Shown one piece after another: positions 43,080-51,860 of a stretch of DNA of 64,000 bases. The number at the start of each line of letters is the position of its first letter. Position 1 is the stretch's first letter. The notes beneath the pieces were generated by a model that was not told where the DNA came from, searched no databases, and worked only from the letters and a program-made list of their open reading frames with translations. The stretch spans positions 19,876 through 83,875 of the forward strand of contig JAKACM010000005.1 in NCBI GenBank assembly GCA_021821465.1. Direction: 5' to 3'. Position numbers and translations under genes: made by a program. The stretch comes from Bacillota bacterium. GTDB taxonomy: Bacteria > Bacillota > Sulfobacillia > Sulfobacillales > Sulfobacillaceae.

Positions 43080-43994
43080 TTACATCTCCTCTCGGTTCAG
43101 CACGGGACTACTTATTCGGTTCCATTTGCTTGCTTCAAGCACGGGGGTGCGCTTGATGGCACGGATGAGTTTGTCCATATCCCGCTCCACGGGCAATATC
43201 GATAGCCCAGCCTTTCCCGTACTGGCGGGCATTGCCATTCGGCATAAGGGAGTTTGCTCGGGATATCCCACGTCCTTTTGTACTCCGACGGCTGTGGCGG
43301 CTTCGTAGGATATGGCTTGTCGTTGGGAAACGTTCCATAATACGGCCTGCCCTCGTTCATTCTTGGGAGTTAAGGTCACTCCCAAGCCTTCTTTTTCGTA
43401 CCGTTCGCGTGGATGAGGCAAACCGACTTCCATCATCATGACGTCATCAACATAAAGAAGAGTGCCTTTGTCAAACCAAACCTTCGCCGGTTCGACTTCA
43501 ATGATGTCTCCGATGTGTCGGCCAGACATGAAGATTTCTCCGATGACAATCATGATTACCCCGCCGATTATTCCCACAACCGTACCCCCGATCACCGTAA
43601 TGGCGGATGTGCTCAAGGCTACCAGCATTGCCAGATAATTCCGGGCTTCAAATGTGATGGCAATACCCTCGATATATCCTGGCCCTCGAGAGACTAAAAT
43701 CAACTTTTCTTCTTGGATCAGGGTATTGCGTTCCGTGTTTCTTACATCTCGGAACTGAGTGGCCGCCAGAGTCAAAAATGTAGCAGCCGTAAACTGTTTG
43801 CCAATCAGTGCCGTGAGGACGCTGGATCCAATCATGGCGGCAATGACAGCCAGGGCTAGTTGAGAGATGTATCCGGAGGGGTATCCGGGGTAATGGGTGT
43901 TTCCACTTTTTAAGGAAACGAGCCGTGAGATTAGTCCTGCCACAAATCCCATAATCATGGGTGTCCAATTAATGGATATCGAGCTACTTGACAT
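43080..43994 (-). CDS. YIEGIA-family membrane protein
   Basis: About 304 aa with several hydrophobic segments (about 8-25, 42-60, 70-80 and 125-155). The signature GPGYIEGIAITFEARNYLAM, which gives the family its name, is at about residues 107-126. A C-terminal soluble portion follows (MMEVGLPHPRERYEKEGL onward). The family occurs in endospore formers; function unresolved. TAGGAGGA precedes the ATG. Forms a two-gene unit with the small partner downstream and is divergent from corA. Confidence 0.82.
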   Translation of the reverse strand: MSSSSISINWTPMIMGFVAGLISRLVSLKSGNTHYPGYPSGYISQLALAVIAAMIGSSVLTALIGKQFTAATFLTLAATQFRDVRNTERNTLIQEEKLILVSRGPGYIEGIAITFEARNYLAMLVALSTSAITVIGGTVVGIIGGVIMIVIGEIFMSGRHIGDIIEVEPAKVWFDKGTLLYVDDVMMMEVGLPHPRERYEKEGLGVTLTPKNERGQAVLWNVSQRQAISYEAATAVGVQKDVGYPEQTPLCRMAMPASTGKAGLSILPVERDMDKLIRAIKRTPVLEASKWNRISSPVLNREEM

Positions 43995-44173
43995 ATCTTC
44001 CTCCTACCAGTGGCATTGGATTTTTCCAGATAATGCTCCGATCTATTTTGGTGTAAGCCAGTTCGACGTTATTGTGAGTCAATATCTTGTCGGGCATACA
44101 TATTTTTTCGGTGAGGGACACTGAAGGAGAATGACTTGGGAACTTGGGTCGACGGTCGGAAGGAGGGCAATTA

Positions 44174-45115
44174 GTGCCGGAATACTTGAGCTATGTACAC
44201 GGCAAATCGGTGAGTCAAAACCACTGGCCTGGTGAAAATAGGGACATATGGGTGGATTTGGGGACCGGTGAGGAGAACAGTTTAAAGGACGTAGTGAATC
44301 TGTTATATCATCCCCACCCTGTGGCTGTGGAAAGGGTTTTGCATGGACACGAAAGACCGGCGGCGCTATTGATTGAACAAGATGCACTGGTCTTTGTGAT
44401 TTCAGATCCGCCGCTCAGGGTGGGCAATGACGTAAGTTGCCCCATAGGAGTTTTTTTGGGTCATCATTTTCTCGTCACCACCCATTTTTACGGAGATAAT
44501 CATCTGATAGAAACAACCCGGCACAGAGTGCTGTCCGACGATCAACTCCAACATGGAGTGGATTTTGTTTTGTATCATTTATTATACAGTCATCTTCGTC
44601 ATTTTTATCGGGTGAGCGAGGAAATCGGTCGGGAATTTGAGACATTGCACATCAAATTATTGCGACATCCCACTAATAATTTCTCTTTGGATATTGTGCG
44701 GTTGCGTAAAAAAACCTATTGGCTATACAGTGTCATCCGGCCCGAGATCAAGATATTTGCCTTGTTAAAGGAGCATGTGAGCTATGTGCAAAAGGACAAC
44801 CACCCCTATTTCGAAGATCTGTACAGTCAAGTGGATGAGATACTCAATGATATTGAAGCCTATCGTGACGGATTAGAAGGGGTAGTCGAGGCATTTGCCG
44901 GCATGCAATCCAATCAAATTAATAAGGTGATGAAGTTCTTAACTATTCTCTCTATTTTGGCTCTGCCGGCAACCACTATTGCTTCCATTTATGGAATGAA
45001 TTTTTGGATTCCTGAGATCCACTGGCATTATGGATATTGGTACTCGCTTATTGTGATGGTTTTGGTAACGGGGGCATTGCTCTTGTATATGCGTCTGCAC
45101 GGATGGTTTCGTTGA
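44174..45115 (+). CDS. corA: CorA-family divalent cation transporter
   Basis: Mg2+ (or Co2+/Ni2+) channel of about 313 aa. The cytoplasmic funnel is followed by long helices (about 150-255) and two C-terminal transmembrane segments. The pore signature YGMNF is at about residue 274, at the end of the first membrane segment. The second segment (YSLIVMVLVTGALLLYMRL) ends with basic residues. GTG 44174 was chosen for GGAGGG 7 nt upstream. Confidence 0.93.
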   Translation: MPEYLSYVHGKSVSQNHWPGENRDIWVDLGTGEENSLKDVVNLLYHPHPVAVERVLHGHERPAALLIEQDALVFVISDPPLRVGNDVSCPIGVFLGHHFLVTTHFYGDNHLIETTRHRVLSDDQLQHGVDFVLYHLLYSHLRHFYRVSEEIGREFETLHIKLLRHPTNNFSLDIVRLRKKTYWLYSVIRPEIKIFALLKEHVSYVQKDNHPYFEDLYSQVDEILNDIEAYRDGLEGVVEAFAGMQSNQINKVMKFLTILSILALPATTIASIYGMNFWIPEIHWHYGYWYSLIVMVLVTGALLLYMRLHGWFR

Positions 45116-45261
45116 CATATTCTCGATAGGCCCACCTCGATCTCTTGGGATAAGATGACGAGGGGGTTAGCCTCATGTTCAACAAAAAACTCCCAATAAC
45201 CGGATAATATGGTCAAGAATGGAGAAACTAAAGATAAATTCAACATCGGAGGAGCGCGAAC

Positions 45262-47118
45262 ATGCTTTCAACACCCGGAGACCAATCCGCAAACAATCGA
45301 AACTATGTGGACCCCAAATGGGTGGGAACATTCGGCGATTATCTTGATATTGTTCGAGATCTGCCTATGGTGGCCGAAAGCGCGCATCAAAGATTATGGC
45401 GCATGGTCATGAGTCGCGGAAAAATAGGAGGAGATGGTCAGAAGTACCCGTTTTTTACGGATTCGTTATATGGGATCGAAGATACGGTGAAAACCCTGGT
45501 TGAAGACTACCTTAGGCCGGCCGCAAGGGGATTTGAAGTCAAAAAAAGGATTCTTCTTTTGGTAGGGCCTATTAGTGGAGGCAAATCCACCTTGGTGACT
45601 TTGTTGAAGCGGGGCTTGGAGTCCTTTACGGCCACGAAAGAAGGACAATTATTTGGCATTCGTGGCTGCCCAATGCATGAAGAACCTCTGCATTTGATTC
45701 ATCAGTCGGGCAAGAAGGCATGGGAGCGAGATTTAGGGGTGCAAATCGAAGGACACCTCTGTCCGGTGTGCCAATGGAATGTGGAGAATCTCTATGAGGG
45801 GCATATTGCACAAGTGCCGGTAGAGCGAATTGTTCTCTCAGAGCACAAAAGAATTGGCATCGGCACATATGCTCCTTCCGATCCGAAATCCCAGGATATC
45901 GCTGATTTAACCGGAGCCGTCGACTTTCAAGGTCTTTCGCATTACGGGTCGGAATCTGATCCCAGGGCATTTCGTTTTGATGGGGAGTTAAATATCGCCA
46001 ACCGTGGACTCGTGGAATTTCAGGAAATGCTGAAGTTGGACGAGAAATTTCTCTACCAACTCTTGTCTCTCAGTCAAGAAGGCAATATGAAAACCACCCG
46101 GTTTCAGCTCATTTCCGCAGATGAGGTCATTATCGGCCACACCAATGAGAACGAATTCCGCACTTTTATGCAGAACCCGCGTAATGAAGCCCTTCTCTCC
46201 CGAATGTTTGTCGTGCCGGTTCCCTATAATCTTGACATGTCGCAAGAAGTGAGAATTTATCAAAAGTTGTTGGAACCTTATGAAGTGCCAACCATACACA
46301 AGGGACCAGGTGTTTTGGAAGCTGCCGCTCAGGTGGCGGTCCTCTCCCGCATCAAAGAGCTACCTAAGCCGGGGCGCGATAAAATGAGCAAGCTATTGCT
46401 TTATCAGTCACGAGACAACGAAAATGAGCGCCGGATCGCTTTGGATGAAGGACGTCAGATGGGAGAAGGATTGAAAGGGGTGGATCCCAGGTATCTGATT
46501 AACTGCTTATCGGCTTTGTTCTCTGATTCAGAGCGAGAATGCGTGGATACTTTGGATGTACTGGAAACCATTCGGTCCGGCGTGGAGATTTCGCCGTTCG
46601 GAGAACGAGGATTGCGGATGGAAGTACAGGATTGGACTCAGATGGTGAAATCTTTATATGATCAACACATCGAAAGATTGGTTTTGGCTGCGTTTTCAGA
46701 TGACTGGAGTCGGGAATTGGACAAGCTCTATCACAATTATCTCGATCACGTTATCCGATTTGTCGGGGATAGCACTGCCGATGAAGAGCTTTTGCGTTCG
46801 GTTGAAGAACGCATGGGGATCATGGAAACTCAGGCCCCGTCATTTCGCGAGGAAATTTTCGCCCGTTTCCAACGAGGGGCGGAATCCCAAGATCTTGCAT
46901 CCTACCGCGACTATGCGCAATTGCAACATGCCCTGGAGCAAAAACTGTTTGACGACCTGAGGGACATGGTGAAAATTACTACGCATTCGTTGAATCCCGA
47001 TCCCGAGACATTGGAACGTATCGAAAAGGCCGCTCAGGTGTTAGTCTCTCGGCATGGATTTTGTCCGCGGTGTGCCACTAAGGCCATTTCTCATGTGGGA
47101 GGACTGTTAAACCGATGA
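45262..47118 (+). CDS. prkA: PrkA serine protein kinase / AAA+ protein
   Basis: Sporulation and stress AAA+ protein of 618 aa, historically a Ser kinase and more recently described as an ATP-dependent protease-like enzyme. Walker A is LLLVGPISGGKSTLVTLL (about residues 95-112). The PrkA-specific regions include LFGIRGCPMHEEPLHLIH and CPVCQWNV, and the C-terminal PrkA kinase-like domain begins near 430. GGAGGAGCG ribosome site. First gene of a prkA-yhbH-spoVR operon; it overlaps yhbH by 4 nt. Confidence 0.95.
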   Translation: MLSTPGDQSANNRNYVDPKWVGTFGDYLDIVRDLPMVAESAHQRLWRMVMSRGKIGGDGQKYPFFTDSLYGIEDTVKTLVEDYLRPAARGFEVKKRILLLVGPISGGKSTLVTLLKRGLESFTATKEGQLFGIRGCPMHEEPLHLIHQSGKKAWERDLGVQIEGHLCPVCQWNVENLYEGHIAQVPVERIVLSEHKRIGIGTYAPSDPKSQDIADLTGAVDFQGLSHYGSESDPRAFRFDGELNIANRGLVEFQEMLKLDEKFLYQLLSLSQEGNMKTTRFQLISADEVIIGHTNENEFRTFMQNPRNEALLSRMFVVPVPYNLDMSQEVRIYQKLLEPYEVPTIHKGPGVLEAAAQVAVLSRIKELPKPGRDKMSKLLLYQSRDNENERRIALDEGRQMGEGLKGVDPRYLINCLSALFSDSERECVDTLDVLETIRSGVEISPFGERGLRMEVQDWTQMVKSLYDQHIERLVLAAFSDDWSRELDKLYHNYLDHVIRFVGDSTADEELLRSVEERMGIMETQAPSFREEIFARFQRGAESQDLASYRDYAQLQHALEQKLFDDLRDMVKITTHSLNPDPETLERIEKAAQVLVSRHGFCPRCATKAISHVGGLLNR

Positions 47119-48257
47119 ACTCCGGATCCTACAGCATCGGGCAGGGGGAATGGTGGAAATATCACGGTGTCTACCAAGACCAATGCAGACATGACCAGAA
47201 AGTTAAAGAGGCTGTCAAGACGAATTTGGCTGATTTAGTATCGGATGAACAAATTACCGTGGCCGATGGCCGTCGGATCATTAATGTTCCACTGCCGGAA
47301 CTCAAAGAATTCCGAATTGCATATGATTGGCATCACTATGCGAGTGTTGGTCAAAGGGATGACGGTCTTGACAAAGTAGATCCGTCAAATTCCCAAAGAG
47401 CAGACTCGGCAGGGAAATCCGGGGGAAACGAGCTGGGTCAAGATATCGAAGATGCGGCTGTTACGTTGGAAGAAGCCGCCGATATTATTTTTGAAAAACT
47501 TGCTCTCCCCGATCTCGATCCCTTGAAACGATCTCAAGGCAAGGGACTTGAGTTGCAACCCTCGTCATGGAACAAATCGGGATTGAAAAGTCTGTGGGTG
47601 AGGCGCGCCACTTTGCGTGAGGCATTGAAAAGACATGTTCAAAACCAAGATGAGCCCGAAATCTTGGCTGCGGATGTCCGATATTGGCAATATGATTCCT
47701 TGCCCGCCGACGATGGGGGAGCCGTCGTACTTGCAATGATGGACACGTCGGGGTCGATGGGAACCTTCGAGAAATATTTAGCCAAGAGTTTCTTTTTCTG
47801 GACCGTGGAATTTCTTCGCCGGAATTACCCTCGGGTTGAGATCGTTTTTTTGGCGCATGACGTAAGAGCACGGGAAGTGGACGAGGAAACCTTCTTTCAT
47901 CGCGGATCTTCCGGGGGGACGGTTTCATCATCGGTCTATCGTCTCGGACTGGATATTTTGGCTGAGAGGTATCCGGAGGCACGATTTAATCGTTATGCTT
48001 TTCATTTTACTGATGGAGGGAATTTGACCTCGGACAATGCTCTGGCAGTCGAAGTGGCTTCGGAACTGGCTTCTCGGACCAACTTATTTGGATATGGAGA
48101 AATTCATGATACCGATCGGAATCCGTCTCCCTTATTCCAGTCCTTGTCGGAACACAATGATATAGGGGCGATCCTGCTGCGTCGAAAGGAAGATATCTTT
48201 GCGGCCTTAGAGCATTATTTCGGGGGGGACAAGACGGATCATGCTGACACAAACTAA
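47115..48257 (+). CDS. yhbH: YhbH/YeaH-family (DUF444) sporulation protein
   Basis: Partner of PrkA in a conserved three-gene stress/sporulation set; 380 aa. The C-terminal half is a von Willebrand A-like domain with an intact MIDAS start (MMDTSGSMGTFEKYLAKSFF at about residues 208-227) and a later GSSGGTVSSSVYRLGL. The N-terminal portion has RIINVPLPELKEFRI, typical of DUF444. Molecular function not established. It overlaps prkA and spoVR at both ends. Confidence 0.94.
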   Translation: MNSGSYSIGQGEWWKYHGVYQDQCRHDQKVKEAVKTNLADLVSDEQITVADGRRIINVPLPELKEFRIAYDWHHYASVGQRDDGLDKVDPSNSQRADSAGKSGGNELGQDIEDAAVTLEEAADIIFEKLALPDLDPLKRSQGKGLELQPSSWNKSGLKSLWVRRATLREALKRHVQNQDEPEILAADVRYWQYDSLPADDGGAVVLAMMDTSGSMGTFEKYLAKSFFFWTVEFLRRNYPRVEIVFLAHDVRAREVDEETFFHRGSSGGTVSSSVYRLGLDILAERYPEARFNRYAFHFTDGGNLTSDNALAVEVASELASRTNLFGYGEIHDTDRNPSPLFQSLSEHNDIGAILLRRKEDIFAALEHYFGGDKTDHADTN

Positions 48258-49473
48258 ACTGGAAATTCTCATAGAGAAGATTTTACCCCATGCCCTGAGA
48301 TCCGGTCTCGAATTTCCCCATATCCATTTTGAACTGGTGGATACCGCGGACATTTATGCTCTGGCCTCTTATCATGGTCTCCCCGTACGTTACGCTCATT
48401 GGAGTTTCGGCAAAAATTTCGGGCGCTTGAAGACCGCATACGACTACCGAATGTCACAAATTTATGAGCTGGTCATTAACACCAGGCCATTCTATGCCTT
48501 TATAGACCGAACCAGCACAGACGCACAAGCCTTGCTAATTATTGCTCATGTTTTGGCTCATGTTGATTATTTCTCCCATTCCCGGCTGTTTGCCGGAACG
48601 AGAACCGATATATTACATCAAATGGCGCAGCATTCTCATCGGATCTCGGAGGTCCGAAGAACTTTTGGCCAGAATCAGGTCGAGTCCTTGTTGGATGCAG
48701 CCATGACACTAGAAGACCATGTAGGCCGTCCGACCACAGGCAAGAAGCTCGGGCAGGATTCAACCGATATATTAGGATTTATTGCTCTCAACAGCCCAAT
48801 TTTAGCGGATTGGGAACGGCAGATTTTGCTCATGGTTCGCGATGAATCACGGTATTTTTGGCCACAGCGTTTGTCAAAGATCAATAATGAAGGATATGCG
48901 ACTTTCTGGCATACGCGACTAATCAGAGAATTATCTCTGGGGACTGCCATGACATGGGAAATAGCCAGCCTAAACAGCAAGCTATTGACCATTAGGCCTC
49001 CCCAGTTGAATCCTTATGCCTTGGGGGCGAGAATATACGAAAGTCTTTACCGCCAGCGCGGCACAAACCGGGTTATCGAGGCCCGAAATCTTCTGGATGA
49101 CGCGGGGTTGATCCGGGTGGGACTCACCGATGACGTAATTAGACAGTGTCATCTGGATGTGTTCCGTGAGCATGACTCATCCTTTAGTTCACCAGATGGT
49201 GAGCCGGAACAGATCAAGCAACAATTGCTCCAGGATGTTGACAATGGGGGCGTACCCCATCTTTGCGTCAATCCCATATCTCGTGCCCGGAAAACCCTTG
49301 TCATTGATCACCGTTACGATGGACGGGATTTGGATTTTTATGAACTGCCTTGGGTGTTAAAGGCCATCTCACAACGATTATGGGGCAATTTGGTTCAGAT
49401 CCATACTCTCAAGCAAGGCGTTCCCCACATAGCCGGTCACAACGGTTCCAGGTGGACGGACGAGGTTGTCTAA
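48241..49473 (+). CDS. spoVR: SpoVR-family protein
   Basis: Stage V sporulation protein R homologue, 410 aa, implicated in spore cortex formation. Family features include GLPVRYAHWSFGKNFGRLKT, YELVINTRPFYAFID, a His-rich stretch AHVLAHVDYFSHSRLF and INNEGYATFWHTRLIREL. It overlaps yhbH by 17 nt. Together with PrkA and YhbH it forms the set seen as yeaG-yeaH-ycgB in enterobacteria, but here fused into one operon. Confidence 0.95.
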   Translation: MLTQTKLEILIEKILPHALRSGLEFPHIHFELVDTADIYALASYHGLPVRYAHWSFGKNFGRLKTAYDYRMSQIYELVINTRPFYAFIDRTSTDAQALLIIAHVLAHVDYFSHSRLFAGTRTDILHQMAQHSHRISEVRRTFGQNQVESLLDAAMTLEDHVGRPTTGKKLGQDSTDILGFIALNSPILADWERQILLMVRDESRYFWPQRLSKINNEGYATFWHTRLIRELSLGTAMTWEIASLNSKLLTIRPPQLNPYALGARIYESLYRQRGTNRVIEARNLLDDAGLIRVGLTDDVIRQCHLDVFREHDSSFSSPDGEPEQIKQQLLQDVDNGGVPHLCVNPISRARKTLVIDHRYDGRDLDFYELPWVLKAISQRLWGNLVQIHTLKQGVPHIAGHNGSRWTDEVV

Positions 49474-49478
49474 GGATC

Positions 49479-49736
49479 TTAGGGATGCATGGGAACCAAG
49501 TAGGGCAACAATAAACTACCCGCTAAAATAGCAATAAACCACCAAAACACCGGTCCTTTGACAAAATGTCCGCGGCGTCCGTTCGACGAAGGCGGACGTC
49601 GCCGTTTTTTGCGCGGACGAAAGGGCACGACTTTAGATGTTTTCTTAATCGGACTTGGGTTTGGCGCGTCAAAGCCACACTGTGCGCAACTTGACTCGTT
49701 ACGGTCGAGAAGATTGCCGCAATGTTCACAAGTCAT
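49479..49736 (-). CDS. Zinc-ribbon single-pass membrane protein
   Basis: About 85 aa with an N-terminal zinc ribbon (CEHCGN and CAQCGF), a basic linker (RPRKKRRRPPSSNGRRG) and one C-terminal transmembrane helix (VFWWFIAILAGSLLLPYL). ATG 49736 is spaced better from AGAGGGA than ATG 49745. Family and function unknown. It ends 5 bp from the convergent spoVR gene. Confidence 0.7.
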   Translation of the reverse strand: MTCEHCGNLLDRNESSCAQCGFDAPNPSPIKKTSKVVPFRPRKKRRRPPSSNGRRGHFVKGPVFWWFIAILAGSLLLPYLVPMHP

Positions 49737-49832
49737 AATCTCCATCCCTCTCTTGACATCATCTTCTGCAAAACCAGGACGTCCTTTTCACGTCTTTATT
49801 TTATCCGAAACTGCCGCGAACAGGGAATCTTT

Positions 49833-50375
49833 TTAACGGGAAGAGCCTCTTTTGGCTTCGCATGCAGGGCGCCAGCGACCCCTTTGCAGCAACCAGCCCT
49901 GCGCATTAAGAAAATAGACAAGGCCGAGATGAGTTTTGGCATCGGCAGCTCTTCCCTCAATAAGCAAATTCGGCACTTCGCTCACGGGAATAACTTTGAC
50001 ATCAATTTCCTCGGTCGGATCCCAGTTTGTGGACCCGGCTACCGGATTTGCGGTGTAGTACAGATGAACTTTGTGCCGGGAAAGGCCCACAGAGGGATAG
50101 AAGCGAGATAACAACCGCATCTCGCCGGCTTGGTATCCGGTTTCTTCTTGTAATTCACGCCGTGCTCCTTGGACCGGTTCTTCTCCTCGACGCAGCCGAC
50201 CGGCAGGCAATTCCAGAATTTTTCGACCCAAAGCGGGACGAAATTGTTCTACGAGAATGACTCCTTCGGGAATTTCTGCAATGACAGCACAGACATCCGG
50301 CAATATGAGATATTCATGAATATAGTGTGTGCCTCTGACGGTCACAGGCACACGGCGTATCCGATTCCTTAGCAA
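49833..50375 (-). CDS. NUDIX hydrolase (ADP-ribose pyrophosphatase type)
   Basis: Hydrolyses nucleoside diphosphate-X compounds, probably ADP-ribose; 180 aa. The Nudix box is complete: GRLRRGEEPVQGARRELQEE followed by TGY, preceded by ILVEQFRPALGRKILELPA as in NudF-type enzymes. TTG start with AGAGGTG 8 nt upstream. Divergent from the TetR regulator gene. In Bacillus nudF is near other housekeeping genes; here it stands alone. Confidence 0.9.
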   Translation of the reverse strand: MLRNRIRRVPVTVRGTHYIHEYLILPDVCAVIAEIPEGVILVEQFRPALGRKILELPAGRLRRGEEPVQGARRELQEETGYQAGEMRLLSRFYPSVGLSRHKVHLYYTANPVAGSTNWDPTEEIDVKVIPVSEVPNLLIEGRAADAKTHLGLVYFLNAQGWLLQRGRWRPACEAKRGSSR

Positions 50376-50441
50376 TGGACGACACCTCTAACGTGTATTA
50401 CTTTATATTATAGCAATTGTGACGGAGGAAAGGGAAAAGCG

Positions 50442-51026
50442 ATGGATGAAGGTGGGCGGAAAGAGGAGATTCTCAAAGCGGCTCAGAATGTTTTTAGCCA
50501 TTACGGATATCATCAAGCGACGATTCGCATGATAGCCGATCAGGCACAGTGTGCCACGGGCACCTTTTATTTGTACTTCGTGAGTAAACAGGATTGTTTT
50601 CTGGCTTTAGTGGAACAATTATATACCCACGTCATGGAACAGATTATGCGGGCTCGTGCAGATCACGATGCTCCTTCGGAAAAACTGAAAAGATCTTTGG
50701 GGGCGGCGGTAGACGTATTTCGTCGTGATTATGAACTGGCTCAAGTGGTATTGGTTCGAGGTTCCGGTGCCGATCCGTTGTTTGAGGAGCGAATGTGGCG
50801 GGTTAGGGAGGCGTTTAGTGAATTTATCGTAAATGACCTGATAGAATGCGGATTGGATCCGGAACGCGCGGTCATCGGAGCGCATGCCTGGGTGGGAGCT
50901 CTTGCGGAAATTGTGGGGGTATGGATTCGCCGGGACCAAGATCTCGATCTTACCGAAGCTGCCTTGGAGGTTCATCGAATTTTTTGGACGGCGTGGGGGC
51001 TCAATGATTTCCATTCGACCGCTTAG
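50442..51026 (+). CDS. TetR-family transcriptional regulator
   Basis: About 194 aa. The N-terminal DNA-binding domain is typical: EEILKAAQNVFSHYGYHQAT, then IRMIADQAQCATGTFYLYFVSKQDCFLALVEQL. The C-terminal ligand domain starts near residue 85 and resembles FadR/YsiA-like regulators, but no ligand can be assigned. GGAGGAAAGGG ribosome site. Its target is not evident; the gene is divergent from the NUDIX gene. Confidence 0.88.
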   Translation: MDEGGRKEEILKAAQNVFSHYGYHQATIRMIADQAQCATGTFYLYFVSKQDCFLALVEQLYTHVMEQIMRARADHDAPSEKLKRSLGAAVDVFRRDYELAQVVLVRGSGADPLFEERMWRVREAFSEFIVNDLIECGLDPERAVIGAHAWVGALAEIVGVWIRRDQDLDLTEAALEVHRIFWTAWGLNDFHSTA

Positions 51027-51098
51027 ACTATAAAGTGCAAGAGCTAGGAGTCAAATCACAAGCCACGTAATCCGCGGGGAAGACAATAACAGTACGTA

Positions 51099-51127
51099 TT
51101 GGATAATATGTGTAAGTGTGTTACAAT
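51099..51127 (+). promoter_or_regulatory. Putative SigA promoter upstream of small ORF and 51430 gene
   Basis: TTGGAT (51099-51104), 17-bp spacer, TACAAT (51122-51127). It drives a 300-nt leader before the 51430 gene, or the short frame at 51234. Confidence 0.5.
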
Positions 51128-51233
51128 ATATTAATCTTATGCATATGGTATCCCAAAAAGCATGATCATTTGATTGGAAATCGGTGTCGAGGTCGCGGCG
51201 AGAGGACACAGACACCTGTTGGAGGATCGTAAC

Positions 51234-51338
51234 TTGGCCCGAAGCGATTCTTGGTATGTGCGAGTCTCCACACAATCATTACTCCGATTTACCGACGCAG
51301 TGGTAGTTGGGAGCCGTGTCAACAGGGAATTGTCCTGA
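51234..51338 (+). CDS. Possible 34-aa small protein
   Basis: A short TTG-initiated frame preceded by a strong TTGGAGGA ribosome site 8 nt upstream, downstream of a good promoter. The product starts MARSDSWYVRVSTQSLLRFT and ends VVVGSRVNRELS. It could be a leader peptide or a real small protein. No family recognised; support is only the ribosome site and promoter. Confidence 0.3.
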   Translation: MARSDSWYVRVSTQSLLRFTDAVVVGSRVNRELS

Positions 51339-51429
51339 CCGATACGGTTTCGTGATAGGGACTGGGCTGAATTATCGCCGCATGGAATTCAATACATCTT
51401 TAACGATGTTTAGAAAGGCAGACAAAACG

Positions 51430-51708
51430 ATGGCAATAGACATTACAGCGGTTAGGGAGAAAGACGAAGTGTGGCTGATAACCCTCAACGTCCGTGAAGG
51501 AGTCTACAAGAAAGAGGGTTATAGCGTTCGCGTAATCGATGTGCCTTTGGCGGCCGATACAATGAGCCGTGAAAGTCAAGAACAACATATGAAGACTTTT
51601 GTTTTGGAGCAGGTAACGGCGCACATGCGCCGCGGATCATTGCCGCCTACCGGTATGCAAATTGATGGCCGCAAGGTGTGGAATCCGAATGCTTCCACCG
51701 TCTCATAG
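51430..51708 (+). CDS. Hypothetical protein, 92 aa
   Basis: A soluble 92-aa protein with no membrane segment: MAIDITAVREKDEVWLITLN, VREGVYKKEGYSVRVIDVPL, ending in a proline/polar tail (TGMQIDGRKVWNPNAS). ATG 51430 has AAAGGCAG 8 nt upstream; the frame is open to 51307 but without a better start. I do not recognise a family. It precedes citrate synthase by 152 bp with a separate putative promoter between them. Confidence 0.6.
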   Translation: MAIDITAVREKDEVWLITLNVREGVYKKEGYSVRVIDVPLAADTMSRESQEQHMKTFVLEQVTAHMRRGSLPPTGMQIDGRKVWNPNASTVS

Positions 51709-51774
51709 TGGCAGAAAAGGGGTGTTGACAGAAGATTACGAGTTTGGATGAATTTTTCGAGGAGACGATACGCC

Positions 51775-51807
51775 CCAGCAAGCCGGGTTTTACAATTTAG
51801 TTGCTGG
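51775..51807 (+). promoter_or_regulatory. Operator-like inverted repeat upstream of citrate synthase
   Basis: Perfect 7-bp arms ccagcaa (51775-51781) and ttgctgg (51801-51807) flank TACAAT (51791-51796), which could be a -10 box. A repressor bound here would block transcription of the citrate synthase gene 54 bp downstream. A second candidate promoter (TTGACA 51725, 17 bp, atgaat) lies just upstream. Confidence 0.35.
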
Positions 51808-51860
51808 AACGCAAGAAGACTAAACCATTTGCGTGGACGTAAGAAAAGGAGGCCAATATC

